DNA from: Blautia sp. An81
Lineage (GTDB): Bacteria; Bacillota; Clostridia; Lachnospirales; Lachnospiraceae
Direction of reading: 5' to 3'
Assembly: GCF_002161285.1 (NCBI RefSeq)
Contig: NZ_NFHH01000003.1
Location: 124,001-188,000 of the forward strand
Length of the DNA stretch: 64,000 bases
A program made the translations under genes and the position numbers. Numbering within the stretch: the first letter of the stretch is position 1; each line of letters starts with the position of its first letter. The notes below the pieces were generated by a model, which ran no database searches, had not been told where the DNA came from, and saw only the letters and a program-made list of their open reading frames with translations. Below, one piece after another: positions 43,850 through 52,553 of the stretch.

Positions 43850-44401
43850 ATGAGAGTAATTGCAGGAAGCGCAAAAAGTATGCCCCTGAAGACAATTCCG
43901 GGTTTGGACACAAGACCCACCACAGACAGGATCAAGGAGACCCTTTTTAACATTCTCCAGCCCTATATGTGCGGATGCCGGTTTCTGGATATTTTTGCCG
44001 GAAGCGGCGGAATCGGGATTGAAGCATTGAGCAGGGGGGCAGATTTTTGCGCCTTTATTGAGAAAAACAGAAAAGCAGTAAAAATCATTGAGGAGAACCT
44101 GAAATTTACCAGGCTGGACAACAGAACCAGGATTCTGGGGCAGGAGGCGCTGACAGCACTCCGCCTTCTGGAGGGTGAGGATCCCTTTGACTGCGTTTTT
44201 ATGGATCCTCCCTATGGAAAAGGACTGGAAGAACAGGTACTGGCAGTTTTGAAAGATGCTTCTTATGTAAGCGAGGAGACGCTGATCATTGTTGAGGCAT
44301 CTCTGGATACAGATTTTTCTTATCTGGAAAGTTATGGATTTGCTACTGTCAGAGAAAAAAAATATAAGACAAACATGCATGTGTTTATCAGAAAGGCATA
44401 A
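43850..44401 (+). CDS. rsmD: 16S rRNA (guanine966-N2)-methyltransferase RsmD
   Basis: 183 residues. [13 protein letters not shown] with [16 protein letters not shown] is the family N-terminus; SAM site [19 protein letters not shown]; catalytic motif MDPPYGKG. It methylates G966 of 16S rRNA. Followed 2 nt later by coaD, the same order as ylbH-ylbI in B. subtilis. The ATG sits 19 nt after the preceding gene with a modest AAAAGGA site. Confidence 0.95.
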   Translation: MRVIAGSAKSMPLKTIPGLDTRPTTDRIKETLFNILQPYMCGCRFLDIFAGSGGIGIEALSRGADFCAFIEKNRKAVKIIEENLKFTRLDNRTRILGQEALTALRLLEGEDPFDCVFMDPPYGKGLEEQVLAVLKDASYVSEETLIIVEASLDTDFSYLESYGFATVREKKYKTNMHVFIRKA

Positions 44402-44403
44402 GT

Positions 44404-44895
44404 ATGGCGAGAGCAATCTATCCGGGGAGTTTTGACCCCGCCACATATGGTCATTTAGATATTATCCGCAGGGCTGCAGCGCTTTTTGACGAGGTGATTG
44501 TAGGAGTTTTGAATAATTCTGCAAAAAGTCCGTTGTTTTCTGTGGAGGAACGTGTTAATATATTAGAGAATATAACAAAAGATGTGCCTAATGTAGCGGT
44601 TACATCTTTTAGCGGGTTATCCGTAAATTTTGCAAGAAGCTGTAACGCAAAGGTGATTATCCGGGGACTGCGTGCTATTACAGATTTTGAGTATGAACTT
44701 CAGATGGCTCAGACCAACAGGGTATTGGCCCAAGATGTAGATACCATGTTTTTGACTACTAGTCTTGAATATGCCTACCTAAGTTCTACAACAGTGAAAG
44801 AAGCCGCCTATTTCGGAGCAGATATTTCCAAGTTTGTACCGGAATACGTGGTGCGCAAAGTAGAGGAAAAATATCGGCGGAATCCTGCCGGATGA
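44404..44895 (+). CDS. coaD: Phosphopantetheine adenylyltransferase
   Basis: 163 residues, normal length. Nucleotidyltransferase motif [19 protein letters not shown] with the T-x-GH catalytic site, and the late [16 protein letters not shown] (ISSTxxRE type). It makes dephospho-CoA from phosphopantetheine and ATP, the penultimate step of CoA synthesis. [18 protein letters not shown] is also diagnostic. Ribosome spacing is tight; translation is probably coupled to rsmD. Confidence 0.97.
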   Translation: MARAIYPGSFDPATYGHLDIIRRAAALFDEVIVGVLNNSAKSPLFSVEERVNILENITKDVPNVAVTSFSGLSVNFARSCNAKVIIRGLRAITDFEYELQMAQTNRVLAQDVDTMFLTTSLEYAYLSSTTVKEAAYFGADISKFVPEYVVRKVEEKYRRNPAG

Positions 44896-44954
44896 TAAGA
44901 GGCAGAAAGATTCTTCCGCAGCCAGGAAGAAAATACATTAAGGAGAAATGAGAA

Positions 44955-45647
44955 ATGAGCAGCAGAATTGAACAAATCATTGAGGAAATCGAGGAATATG
45001 TAGAGAGCTGTAAATATCAGCCTTTATCCACAACAAAGATTATTGTAAATAAAGAAGAAATTGAAGAACTTCTGCGGGAACTGCGTCTGAAAACGCCTGA
45101 TGAGATTAAACGCTATCAGAAGATCATCAGCAATAAAGATGCCATTCTGGCGGATGCCCAGTCAAAGGCAGATAATATTATTGAAGATACTAAGAAGCAG
45201 GTTCAGGAAATGGTGAAAGAGTCCGAGGTTATGCAGCAGGCATATGCCCAGGCAAATGAAACCATCAACAGTGCAAACCAGCAGGCCCAGGCAATCATTG
45301 ATGCGGCTACTAATGATGCAAATGCTCTTCGTCTGAGCGCGGTGTCCTATACAGATGAGCTTATGGGCAATATGGGACAGATTGCTTCCAGTATGCTGGA
45401 AAATGCCGCCGGCAAGTATAATGAATTTGTACAGGCTCTCCAGGCGTCTTTGGATGTAATCCGCCAGAACAGAGCAGAACTGGCGCCTCAGCTTCAGGGT
45501 GGGACGGCTCCTCAGAGTGCAGCACCTGTACAGGAAACTGTTCAGAATGACTATCAGGAAGACAGCCAGGTAGAATATGAAGATGATGACGAATACGATG
45601 ATGAATATGATGATTTAGATGACGATTTTGACGATTTCGATGAATAA
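44955..45647 (+). CDS. Coiled-coil protein, ATPase-subunit-like, with acidic tail
   Basis: 230 residues. Residues 1-55 are a folded head, then a long coiled coil (about 60-190) with SKADNIIEDTKKQVQEMVKE and ANQQAQAIIDAATNDA patterns resembling DivIVA-like or V-ATPase subunit H-like proteins annotated in Clostridia. The last 25 residues are Asp/Glu/Tyr-rich (DDEYDDEYDD). No enzymatic motif. It follows coaD at 59 nt with AAGGAG 9 nt before the ATG. Its final 33 nt overlap the end of ylbJ on the other strand. A structural role in morphogenesis is a guess. Confidence 0.75.
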   Translation: MSSRIEQIIEEIEEYVESCKYQPLSTTKIIVNKEEIEELLRELRLKTPDEIKRYQKIISNKDAILADAQSKADNIIEDTKKQVQEMVKESEVMQQAYAQANETINSANQQAQAIIDAATNDANALRLSAVSYTDELMGNMGQIASSMLENAAGKYNEFVQALQASLDVIRQNRAELAPQLQGGTAPQSAAPVQETVQNDYQEDSQVEYEDDDEYDDEYDDLDDDFDDFDE

Positions 45648-46559
45648 TCTTCCAAGGAGCAGGGTGAAAAGGGAGGAGCAGGACTTTCCCTTCAGGTAAG
45701 GAGACAGAGGAAGGTCTGTTTCGGCCAGCATGGATTTTGACTGGAAAGCGATGCAAAGTCCTCCAGAGGCAGTAAGAGCCAGCAGCAGAGGAAAAGAGAC
45801 AGACAGATTCCAGTTTCTCTGAGCAATGGCCATAGTTCCAGTGGTGATTTCTGTAAATCCCAGCAGCAGACATTTCAGGTCAGCAGGAAGACCAGGTAAA
45901 AGCTCCAGGATTCCCTGGATAAGGGAAAACAGGATGATATATCCCCCCAGCTTGGTAATCGACAAAAAACTGTTCATAATAGAGGCGTCCAGCGCTTCTC
46001 CCCAGGAGAAAGCGGCGGATGCCTCTTTTCTTTTGAATTCTGGGAGAGAATTTTCATCAAAGGAATAGCAGCGGCGGAAAAGCAGAGAGGTGAAAAAACT
46101 GGAGAGATAAAGGATTCCATAGGCAGGAAGTATGAGCCATTCTCTGTGGAGAAGTTCTACGCAGAGATAAGAAGAGAGAAAGGCAGGTCCGGGATGATTG
46201 GAAAAAGTCAGAAGGTAGCAGGCCTCCTGCCGGGAAATCCTGTGGTCCTGATAAAGGTCTGCTGCAGTTTTTGCCCCCATGGGATAACCACAGAAAATTC
46301 CTATGAGTAGACCGTATCCCCCCATAGGTGTGAGATGAAAAACAGATTTCCAAAAGCCCTTTGTGAGAGCCAGAAGCTTTTCTATAAAGCCGGCTTTCAT
46401 GAAAATCCCGGAGAGTATCATAAAAGGAAGCATGGAGGGCAGAAGGGTGTTGAACCAGAGCATGAGACCGGATCTGGCACATGCTACGGCAGTTCTGGGG
46501 AAGAAAAGAAGAAAAAGTAAAAAACAGGAAAAAGACAGACAGAAGAAAATACGTTTCAT
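45615..46559 (-). CDS. ylbJ: Sporulation integral membrane protein YlbJ
   Basis: 314 residues from the ATG at 46559, which has GGAGG 9 nt upstream; an earlier in-frame Met would add 26 residues. Nucleoside-recognition (Gate) type membrane protein with about eight segments: WFNTLLPSMLPFMILSGIFMKAG, GYGLLIGIFCGYPMGAKTAADLY, TFSNHPGPAFLSSYLC are the YlbJ patterns. Required for spore cortex assembly in B. subtilis under sigma-E. Its convergent end overlaps the coiled-coil gene by 33 nt. Close to coaD as in Bacillus, but inverted. Confidence 0.92.
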   Translation of the reverse strand: MKRIFFCLSFSCFLLFLLFFPRTAVACARSGLMLWFNTLLPSMLPFMILSGIFMKAGFIEKLLALTKGFWKSVFHLTPMGGYGLLIGIFCGYPMGAKTAADLYQDHRISRQEACYLLTFSNHPGPAFLSSYLCVELLHREWLILPAYGILYLSSFFTSLLFRRCYSFDENSLPEFKRKEASAAFSWGEALDASIMNSFLSITKLGGYIILFSLIQGILELLPGLPADLKCLLLGFTEITTGTMAIAQRNWNLSVSFPLLLALTASGGLCIAFQSKSMLAETDLPLSPYLKGKSCSSLFTLLLGRLFIEIVKIVI

Positions 46560-46693
46560 AGAGAATGTCCTCCAAACCTTTATTAAAAATATATGAAAAA
46601 CAGCCTTTTTCATGACTGGAAAATGGAGGCTTGCCATTTCTCAGGGAATGTGTAAGAATAAGAGAGGAAATCAGGAAAACCAGGAGGTAGAAT

Positions 46694-48145
46694 ATGTCTG
46701 TTTTAAAAAATTTACAGCCGGAACGGGTATTTTATTATTTTGAGGAAATTACAAAGATTCCCCACGGCTCAGGAAATACAAAGCAGATCAGCGATTATCT
46801 GGCGGGATTTGCCAGAGACCATGGGCTGAAATATATACAGGACGAAAGCAATAATATCATCATTTTTAAAGAAGCGTCCAAAGGTTATGAGAAGGCTCCC
46901 TGCGTGATTCTTCAGGGCCATATGGATATGGTGTGTGAGAAGACTCCAGGCAGCGCTCACGATTTTACTAAGGACCCTCTGAAACTGGTGGTAGAAGGGG
47001 ATTATATTTCCGCAGAGGATACCACTCTGGGAGGGGATGACGGCATTGCAGTAGCTTATGCTCTGGCAATCCTGGAGGATGACAGCCTTCCGCATCCTGC
47101 TCTTGAGGTGCTGATCACAGTGGACGAAGAAATCGGACTTCTGGGTGCAGCAGCCCTGGATACTGCTCCGCTGAAGGGAAGATATCTGATCAATCTGGAT
47201 TCTGAGGAGGAAGGATATCTCTGGGTAGGCTGTGCAGGAGGACTCACCGCTCAGACCAGCATACCAGTGAAATACCAGGAGACCAGGGGCATGAAGTACG
47301 AAGTTACGGTGTCCGGACTTCTGGGGGGACATTCCGGTGCTGAGATTGATAAAAACCGGGCCAATGCAACCCTTCTTTTAGGAAGATTCCTTTTTGAAGC
47401 CAGAGAAAAAGAGGACTATGTTCTGGCAGAGCTGGAAGGAGGGCAAAAAGACAATGCCATTCCAAGGACAGCCAGGGCACTGATATTGGCGGATAGTAAA
47501 GCCGGTGCAGAACTCCAGAGTTTTGCCAATGAATTTACAGAGAATCTGAGGAAAGAATATGCGGGCAGTGATGAAGGCATTACAGTTACAGTAGAGGCAA
47601 GAGGAGAAGGAGAAGAACCCACACTTCACCCGGTAAGCCTGGAAAAGCTCCTTTTCTTCCTTCTTCACTATCCTAACGGAATCCAGAAGATGTGCGGTTA
47701 TATGGAAGGTCTGGTGGAGACTTCCTGCAACCTGGGAATTGCCAGACTGACCCAGGAGGATTTCCAGTGTTCAGCCAGTGTCCGCAGTTCTGTAGCTACA
47801 GAGAAAAAGGCTCTGGCAGATAAGATTGCTTATCTTACTGAATTTTTAGGCGGGGAATATAAAGCAGAGGGAGATTATCCTTCCTGGGAGTATAAGCAGG
47901 ATTCGAAACTCCGCCCTTATATGGTGGATATCTACGAGAAACTTTATCATACCAAACCAGAGGTAAAGGTTATCCATGCAGGACTGGAGTGCGGCCTTTT
48001 CTATGAGAAAATTCCGGGACTGGACTGTGTGTCTCTGGGACCTGATATGAAAGATATCCATACTACAGAAGAACAGCTGTCGATATCTTCTGTTAAAAGG
48101 GTATGGGAATATCTGCTGGAAGTTTTGAAAAATCTGAAAGGATAA
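46694..48145 (+). CDS. pepD: Aminoacyl-histidine dipeptidase / beta-Ala-His dipeptidase (M20)
   Basis: 483 residues. M20 metallopeptidase: HGSGNTKQISDYL, ILQGHMDMVCEK with the first metal His and Asp, LGGDDGIAVAYALAIL with the bridging Asp, TVDEEIGLLGA with the catalytic Glu, and the GGHSGAEID dimerisation/substrate loop. It cleaves Xaa-His and other dipeptides in the cytoplasm. AGGAGGTAG upstream. A weak TTGCCA / TAAGAA promoter lies at 46631-46658. Monocistronic by spacing. Confidence 0.95.
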   Translation: MSVLKNLQPERVFYYFEEITKIPHGSGNTKQISDYLAGFARDHGLKYIQDESNNIIIFKEASKGYEKAPCVILQGHMDMVCEKTPGSAHDFTKDPLKLVVEGDYISAEDTTLGGDDGIAVAYALAILEDDSLPHPALEVLITVDEEIGLLGAAALDTAPLKGRYLINLDSEEEGYLWVGCAGGLTAQTSIPVKYQETRGMKYEVTVSGLLGGHSGAEIDKNRANATLLLGRFLFEAREKEDYVLAELEGGQKDNAIPRTARALILADSKAGAELQSFANEFTENLRKEYAGSDEGITVTVEARGEGEEPTLHPVSLEKLLFFLLHYPNGIQKMCGYMEGLVETSCNLGIARLTQEDFQCSASVRSSVATEKKALADKIAYLTEFLGGEYKAEGDYPSWEYKQDSKLRPYMVDIYEKLYHTKPEVKVIHAGLECGLFYEKIPGLDCVSLGPDMKDIHTTEEQLSISSVKRVWEYLLEVLKNLKG

Positions 48146-48236
48146 TGTCATAAATGCCTCTGTCCGTGCATAAAATGATACACTGGTAAGAACTTATTGC
48201 CGTCGGGTATCGTCTTTGGAGGACGGAGGTGTTTTT

Positions 48237-48902
48237 TTGGGAAGATGTCTGCTGTTTTTATGGCTGCTTTTATTTGCAGACGCTTTGCTTCTGGGAAATC
48301 TGGAGGAAAAAACCTCTCTTGGTGTGCTTCGGGAGGCGGGAATCCCTCAGGAGAGCTTTCAGGAGGCAGGAATCAGCAGTGAAGATGCCCTGCTCTATGT
48401 AGAATTCTGGGAAGATCTGGAATACTTTCCCCTGGCTTTTCCCTGCAGCCGTAAAGAAGAGTTTTTCTTTGAGAATGGCTGGCACGATAAGAGAAATTAT
48501 GGCGGGGAAAGGCTCCATGAAGGCTGCGATATTTTCGGCAGTCAAAGTATCAGCGGTTATTATCCAGTGGTGAGCATTACTGACGGAGTAGTAGAGCAAG
48601 TTGGGTGGCTGCCTCTAGGCGGCTGGCGGATCGGCATCCGCAGTTCGGGAGGCGGATATTTTTACTATGCCCATCTTTCTTCCTATGGCCGGAAGTTTAC
48701 AGAGGGAGAAAAGATAAATGCCGGAGAACTGTTGGGATTCCTGGGAGACAGCGGATATGGAACAGAAGGAACGACAGGAAAATTCCCCCCTCATCTCCAT
48801 CTGGGAATCTATGTGCGGACGGAAAAGGAAGAAGAGTATGCCCTGAATCCCTATCCGGTACTGAAGTTCTTACAGGAAAAGCAGAAAATTTTTTTCTATT
48901 AA
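48237..48902 (+). CDS. M23-type (LytM) murein peptidase domain protein, exported
   Basis: 221 residues from TTG 48237, chosen because GGAGGT lies 5-6 nt before it; TTG 48216 overlaps that site. A Leu-rich signal peptide (about 1-20, GRCLLFLWLLLFADALLLG) is followed by a 60-residue region and a LytM domain: H-x-G-C-D (LHEGCDIFG) as first metal site, YFYYAHLSSYG, and HLHLGIY as the second. Zinc ligands appear complete, so an active endopeptidase is plausible. Many short LytM proteins act in sporulation or growth. No partner is evident. Confidence 0.85.
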   Translation: MGRCLLFLWLLLFADALLLGNLEEKTSLGVLREAGIPQESFQEAGISSEDALLYVEFWEDLEYFPLAFPCSRKEEFFFENGWHDKRNYGGERLHEGCDIFGSQSISGYYPVVSITDGVVEQVGWLPLGGWRIGIRSSGGGYFYYAHLSSYGRKFTEGEKINAGELLGFLGDSGYGTEGTTGKFPPHLHLGIYVRTEKEEEYALNPYPVLKFLQEKQKIFFY

Positions 48903-48954
48903 AAAGAAAAAAAATATGCTATACTTTTAAGATATAGTTAAGGAGTAATGTGTT

Positions 48955-49788
48955 ATGGAAATACGTTTGTGGCGTGAATTGCTGATCCCTTATGAACTTG
49001 CAGTGAAAGAGCTGGTTATGAAGTTTAACCATCTGAAAAAAGAGCATCAGGAGAAGGACTTGTACTCTCCCATTGAAGAGGTGACAGGGAGAGTGAAATC
49101 CATCAACAGTATTCTGGAAAAAATGCAGAGAAAGAACATATCCTGGGAAGAATTGGAAGAAAAAGTAGAAGATATTGCCGGAGTGCGGATCATCTGTCAG
49201 TTCTATGAGGATATCGAAAAAGTGGCGGACCTGATCCAAAAGCGCAGTGATATGAAGGTCTTGGAAATCAAGGATTATGTGACCCATATGAAGGACAGCG
49301 GATACCGGAGTTATCATATGATCATTTCCTATGCCACAGAGACCCTAGATGGGAAAAAAGAAATCCGGGCAGAAATTCAGATCCGCACCCTGGCTATGAA
49401 TTTCTGGGCAACTATCGAGCATTCCCTTCAGTATAAGTACAAGGGGAATATGCCTGCCCATTTGGCAGAGCGGCTGACTAATGCGGCGAATTCTATTATC
49501 CAGCTGGATACGGAGATGTCTTCTGTTCGAAATGAGGTTATGGATGCACAGAATTCCATGCTTCATCAGTCCAACCTGGTGGCAGATATTCTGAATAATA
49601 TTGAAAACCTGTATCATTATTCCAATAAGAGAGAAGTGGCAAAGATACAGGATGAGTTTTACAGAATCTACAAAAGAAAGGACCTGCAGCAGCTTGAGCG
49701 GTTTCACAGAGAACTGGACATTATAGCGGAAGGATATCAGGCTCAGGCGCTGAACTTTAAAGGAGTTGAGGGGAACTGGCAGAGATGA
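48955..49788 (+). CDS. Small GTP pyrophosphokinase (RelA/SpoT synthetase domain only)
   Basis: 277 residues. VTGRVKSINSILEKM, DIAGVRIICQFYEDI, DYVTHMKDSGYRSYHM and EIQIRTLAMNFWATIEHSLQYK are the ppGpp synthetase core. The HD hydrolase, TGS and ACT domains of long Rel proteins are absent. The C-terminal 75 residues are helical. It would raise (p)ppGpp without being able to remove it, so it needs a separate hydrolase. Overlaps the RNA methyltransferase gene by 4 nt. Ribosome site AAGGAG. Confidence 0.93.
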   Translation: MEIRLWRELLIPYELAVKELVMKFNHLKKEHQEKDLYSPIEEVTGRVKSINSILEKMQRKNISWEELEEKVEDIAGVRIICQFYEDIEKVADLIQKRSDMKVLEIKDYVTHMKDSGYRSYHMIISYATETLDGKKEIRAEIQIRTLAMNFWATIEHSLQYKYKGNMPAHLAERLTNAANSIIQLDTEMSSVRNEVMDAQNSMLHQSNLVADILNNIENLYHYSNKREVAKIQDEFYRIYKRKDLQQLERFHRELDIIAEGYQAQALNFKGVEGNWQR

Positions 49789-51179
49789 TAGAATTACCGA
49801 AAAAATTTAAAGAAGAGATGAAAGAGCTTCTGGGAGAGGAGTATCCCGTTTATCTGGCTACCTATGACCAACCAGTGCGCCAGGGACTGCGATTTAATTC
49901 CCGAAAGCTGACAAAGGAAAAGTGGGAGGCAATGGACCCTTTTGGGAGTCAGCCGGTTCCCTGGACGAAAAATGGATATTTTGTGGAAAAGGAAAAGGGG
50001 GAGGAGAAGGGCGCTGGCCCTTCCGGACACCCCTATTATTATGCAGGGCTTTATTACATACAGGAACCCAGTGCTATGACTCCGGCCAGCCGTCTCCCGG
50101 TGGAGCCGGGGGATCGGGTTTTGGATCTGTGCGCTGCACCGGGAGGAAAGGCCACAGAGCTGGGCTGCCGGCTGTCGGGGAAGGGCTTTCTGGTGGCAAA
50201 CGATATCAGCAACAGCAGAGCAAAGGCTCTTTTGAAAAATCTGGAGATGACAGGTCTGGCCAATTACTATGTAACCAGCGAGGACCCAGAGAAACTCTGT
50301 GAAAAGTTTCCGGAATATTTTCATAAAATTCTTATCGACGCCCCCTGTTCCGGGGAGGGGATGTTCCATAAAGAGCCCCAGATGGCCCGGTATTGGGAAG
50401 AGAAGCCTCCGGCTTATTATGCCCAGATTCAGAAACGTCTGATCCTTCAGGGAGCAGATATGCTCCGCCCCGGCGGCATGCTCCTTTACTCTACCTGTAC
50501 CTTTTCCAAAAAAGAAAATGAGGAAGTTATCGCTTATCTTTTAAAGGAACGGCCAGATATGGAGACAGTGGAGCCGGAACCCTATGAAGGATTTTCCAAA
50601 GGTTTTCCTTTAGAAGGAGAGGCAGAAGAGATGAATGGACGGCTTCAGAAATGCATCCGCCTCTTTCCCCATAAGATTTCCGGAGAAGGACATTTTGCAG
50701 CTCTGATAAGGAAAAAAGGAGAGGCTGCAGAAGAAAGGCCGGCAAAAGAAAAAAGTATTTCCCTGCCTCTGCCGGTCCAGGATTTCCTGAAGATGACGTC
50801 CATGGATTTTTCCCGGGGATTTTTTAAGATGGAGGGTGAGAGGGTATACTTTCTTCCTGAGGGAGGAGCGATGCCCAGACTCCGGTATCTCCGCACAGGA
50901 CTGTATCTTGGGGAGGCAAAGAAAAACCGTTTTGAGCCCAGCCAGGCTCTGGCTATGGCTCTTTCACCGGAGACTTTTGACTCCTGTATCAACCTTTCCT
51001 CAGAAGACATCAGAACTGTAAAATATCTGAAAGGGGAGACCATTGAAACAGGCGATATCCCTACAGCCCGAGAAACAGGCTGGCAGCTGGTATGTGTGGA
51101 GGGATTCGCTCTGGGCTGGGGCAAGTTAAACAACGGAATCCTGAAGAATAAGTATTATGCAGGATGGAGGCTTAGATAG
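49785..51179 (+). CDS. RsmF/RsmB-like rRNA (cytosine-C5)-methyltransferase
   Basis: 464 residues. N-terminal PUA-less head, then the NOL1/NOP2/Sun SAM domain: LCAAPGGKATELG, VANDISNSRAKALLKN, IDAPCSGEGMFHKEP with the PC catalytic Cys, and YSTCTFSKKENEEVI with the second Cys. The C-terminal RNA-recognition region (about 300-464) has the FxRGxFKMExxRVYFLPEG pattern of RsmF/YebU. It methylates C5 of cytosine in rRNA; the exact position is not shown. Translationally coupled to the synthetase gene upstream. Confidence 0.92.
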   Translation: MIELPKKFKEEMKELLGEEYPVYLATYDQPVRQGLRFNSRKLTKEKWEAMDPFGSQPVPWTKNGYFVEKEKGEEKGAGPSGHPYYYAGLYYIQEPSAMTPASRLPVEPGDRVLDLCAAPGGKATELGCRLSGKGFLVANDISNSRAKALLKNLEMTGLANYYVTSEDPEKLCEKFPEYFHKILIDAPCSGEGMFHKEPQMARYWEEKPPAYYAQIQKRLILQGADMLRPGGMLLYSTCTFSKKENEEVIAYLLKERPDMETVEPEPYEGFSKGFPLEGEAEEMNGRLQKCIRLFPHKISGEGHFAALIRKKGEAAEERPAKEKSISLPLPVQDFLKMTSMDFSRGFFKMEGERVYFLPEGGAMPRLRYLRTGLYLGEAKKNRFEPSQALAMALSPETFDSCINLSSEDIRTVKYLKGETIETGDIPTARETGWQLVCVEGFALGWGKLNNGILKNKYYAGWRLR

Positions 51180-51184
51180 TTGAA

Positions 51185-51919
51185 ATGATGAGACTGGACA
51201 AATTTCTGGCGGATATGGGTCTGGGAACAAGAAGTGAAGTGAAAAAGGATATTAGAAAAGGTCTGATCCTGGTAAACGGAACCCCCATAAGAACCCCGGA
51301 GTATAAGATCGATATCCAGAAAGATCAGGTGACGGCAAAAGGCCAGCCGGTATCTTATGCAAAGCAGGAGTATTATATGCTGAATAAGCCTGGAGGAGTG
51401 GTATCTGCCACAGAGGACAAGCGAGAAAAGACAGTGCTGGATCTGATACAGGAGAAAAAGCGAAAAGACCTTTTTCCTGTGGGGCGGCTGGACAAGGATA
51501 CGGAAGGGCTGCTGCTTATTACCAACGACGGCCCTTTAGCCCATGAACTGCTGTCTCCAAAGAAACATGTGGACAAGACTTATTTTGTGAAAGCCGGGAA
51601 ACCGTTGTCTGATGAAGATGTCAGAATGCTGGAGACAGGAGTAGATATCGGGGAAGAAAAGCAGACTCTGCCTGGAAAGGTATCCCGATTATCTCCGGAG
51701 AGGACAAGTTTTTGTCTTACTATCAGAGAGGGGAAATTTCATCAGATAAAGAGAATGCTCCAGGCGGTAGACAATGAAGTGCTGTATTTAAAAAGGCTGT
51801 CTATGGGCAGCCTGGTTCTGGACGAGGGACTGGATCCAGGAGAGTACAGACCTTTGACCCAGGAGGAAATTGAGAGGTTAAAAGAACATGCTGGAAAACA
51901 AAAAAGCAGTGATATTTGA
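51185..51919 (+). CDS. RsuA/RluB-family pseudouridine synthase
   Basis: 244 residues. N-terminal S4 RNA-binding domain (MRLDKFLADMGLGTRSEVK), then the pseudouridine synthase core with YYMLNKPGGVVSAT and the catalytic Asp in GRLDKDTEGLLLITNDG; KTYFVK and KFHQIKRML are typical of RsuA. It would isomerise a uridine in 16S rRNA. Two ATGs in tandem (51185 and 51188) are equally possible. The 3' end overlaps the HAD gene by 32 nt. Confidence 0.92.
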   Translation: MMRLDKFLADMGLGTRSEVKKDIRKGLILVNGTPIRTPEYKIDIQKDQVTAKGQPVSYAKQEYYMLNKPGGVVSATEDKREKTVLDLIQEKKRKDLFPVGRLDKDTEGLLLITNDGPLAHELLSPKKHVDKTYFVKAGKPLSDEDVRMLETGVDIGEEKQTLPGKVSRLSPERTSFCLTIREGKFHQIKRMLQAVDNEVLYLKRLSMGSLVLDEGLDPGEYRPLTQEEIERLKEHAGKQKSSDI

Positions 51920-52553
51920 TTTAGACGGAACCCTGGTAGACTCTATGTGGATGTGGAAGGAGATTGACCTGGAGTTCCTTTCAAAAAAAGGGGTGGTGAT
52001 TCCGGAGGATATCCAGAAATTTCAGGACGAGCTGGAAGGCATGGGATTTACGGAGACAGCCTGTTTCTTTAAAGAGAGGTTTCACCTTGCCGATTCTATT
52101 GAGGAGATCAAGAACACCTGGATTCTCATGGCAGAGGATAAATACTGCAATCAGGTACCTTTAAAGCCGGGGGCCGGTGAATTTTTAGAAGCATTGAAAA
52201 AAAGAGACTTTCAGATTGGGATCAGCTCAAGTAATAGCCAGGAACTGATTCGGACAGTCTTAAAGGCTCATAAGATAGAAGATTGTTTCAACTGTATTAC
52301 TACCTGCTGTCAGGTGCCGGCGGGCAAGCCTGCGCCGGATGTATATCTGGAGACTGCCAGAGGTCTTGGGATTTCTCCGGCTGACTGTCTGGTATTTGAA
52401 GACGTTCCTATGGGAATCCTGGCAGGAAAACGGGCTGGCATGAAGGTCTGCGCCGTAGAAGACGATTTCAGCAAGGGACAGGAAAAACAAAAACGAGAGC
52501 TGGCAGACTGGTATATCCAGGACTATTATGAGGTTCTCAGGGAGTGCCTATGA
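51888..52553 (+). CDS. HAD-family hydrolase (beta-phosphoglucomutase-like)
   Basis: 221 residues. DxDGT nucleophile motif in VIFDLDGTLVDSMW, motif II GISSSNSQE, motif III Lys in PAGKPAPDVYLE, and motif IV VFEDVPMGILAGKRAGM. The helical cap of HAD subfamily IA is present. Substrate unknown; sugar phosphates are usual. It begins inside rsuA and ends overlapping the YgiQ start (ATGA). Confidence 0.9.
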   Translation: MLENKKAVIFDLDGTLVDSMWMWKEIDLEFLSKKGVVIPEDIQKFQDELEGMGFTETACFFKERFHLADSIEEIKNTWILMAEDKYCNQVPLKPGAGEFLEALKKRDFQIGISSSNSQELIRTVLKAHKIEDCFNCITTCCQVPAGKPAPDVYLETARGLGISPADCLVFEDVPMGILAGKRAGMKVCAVEDDFSKGQEKQKRELADWYIQDYYEVLRECL

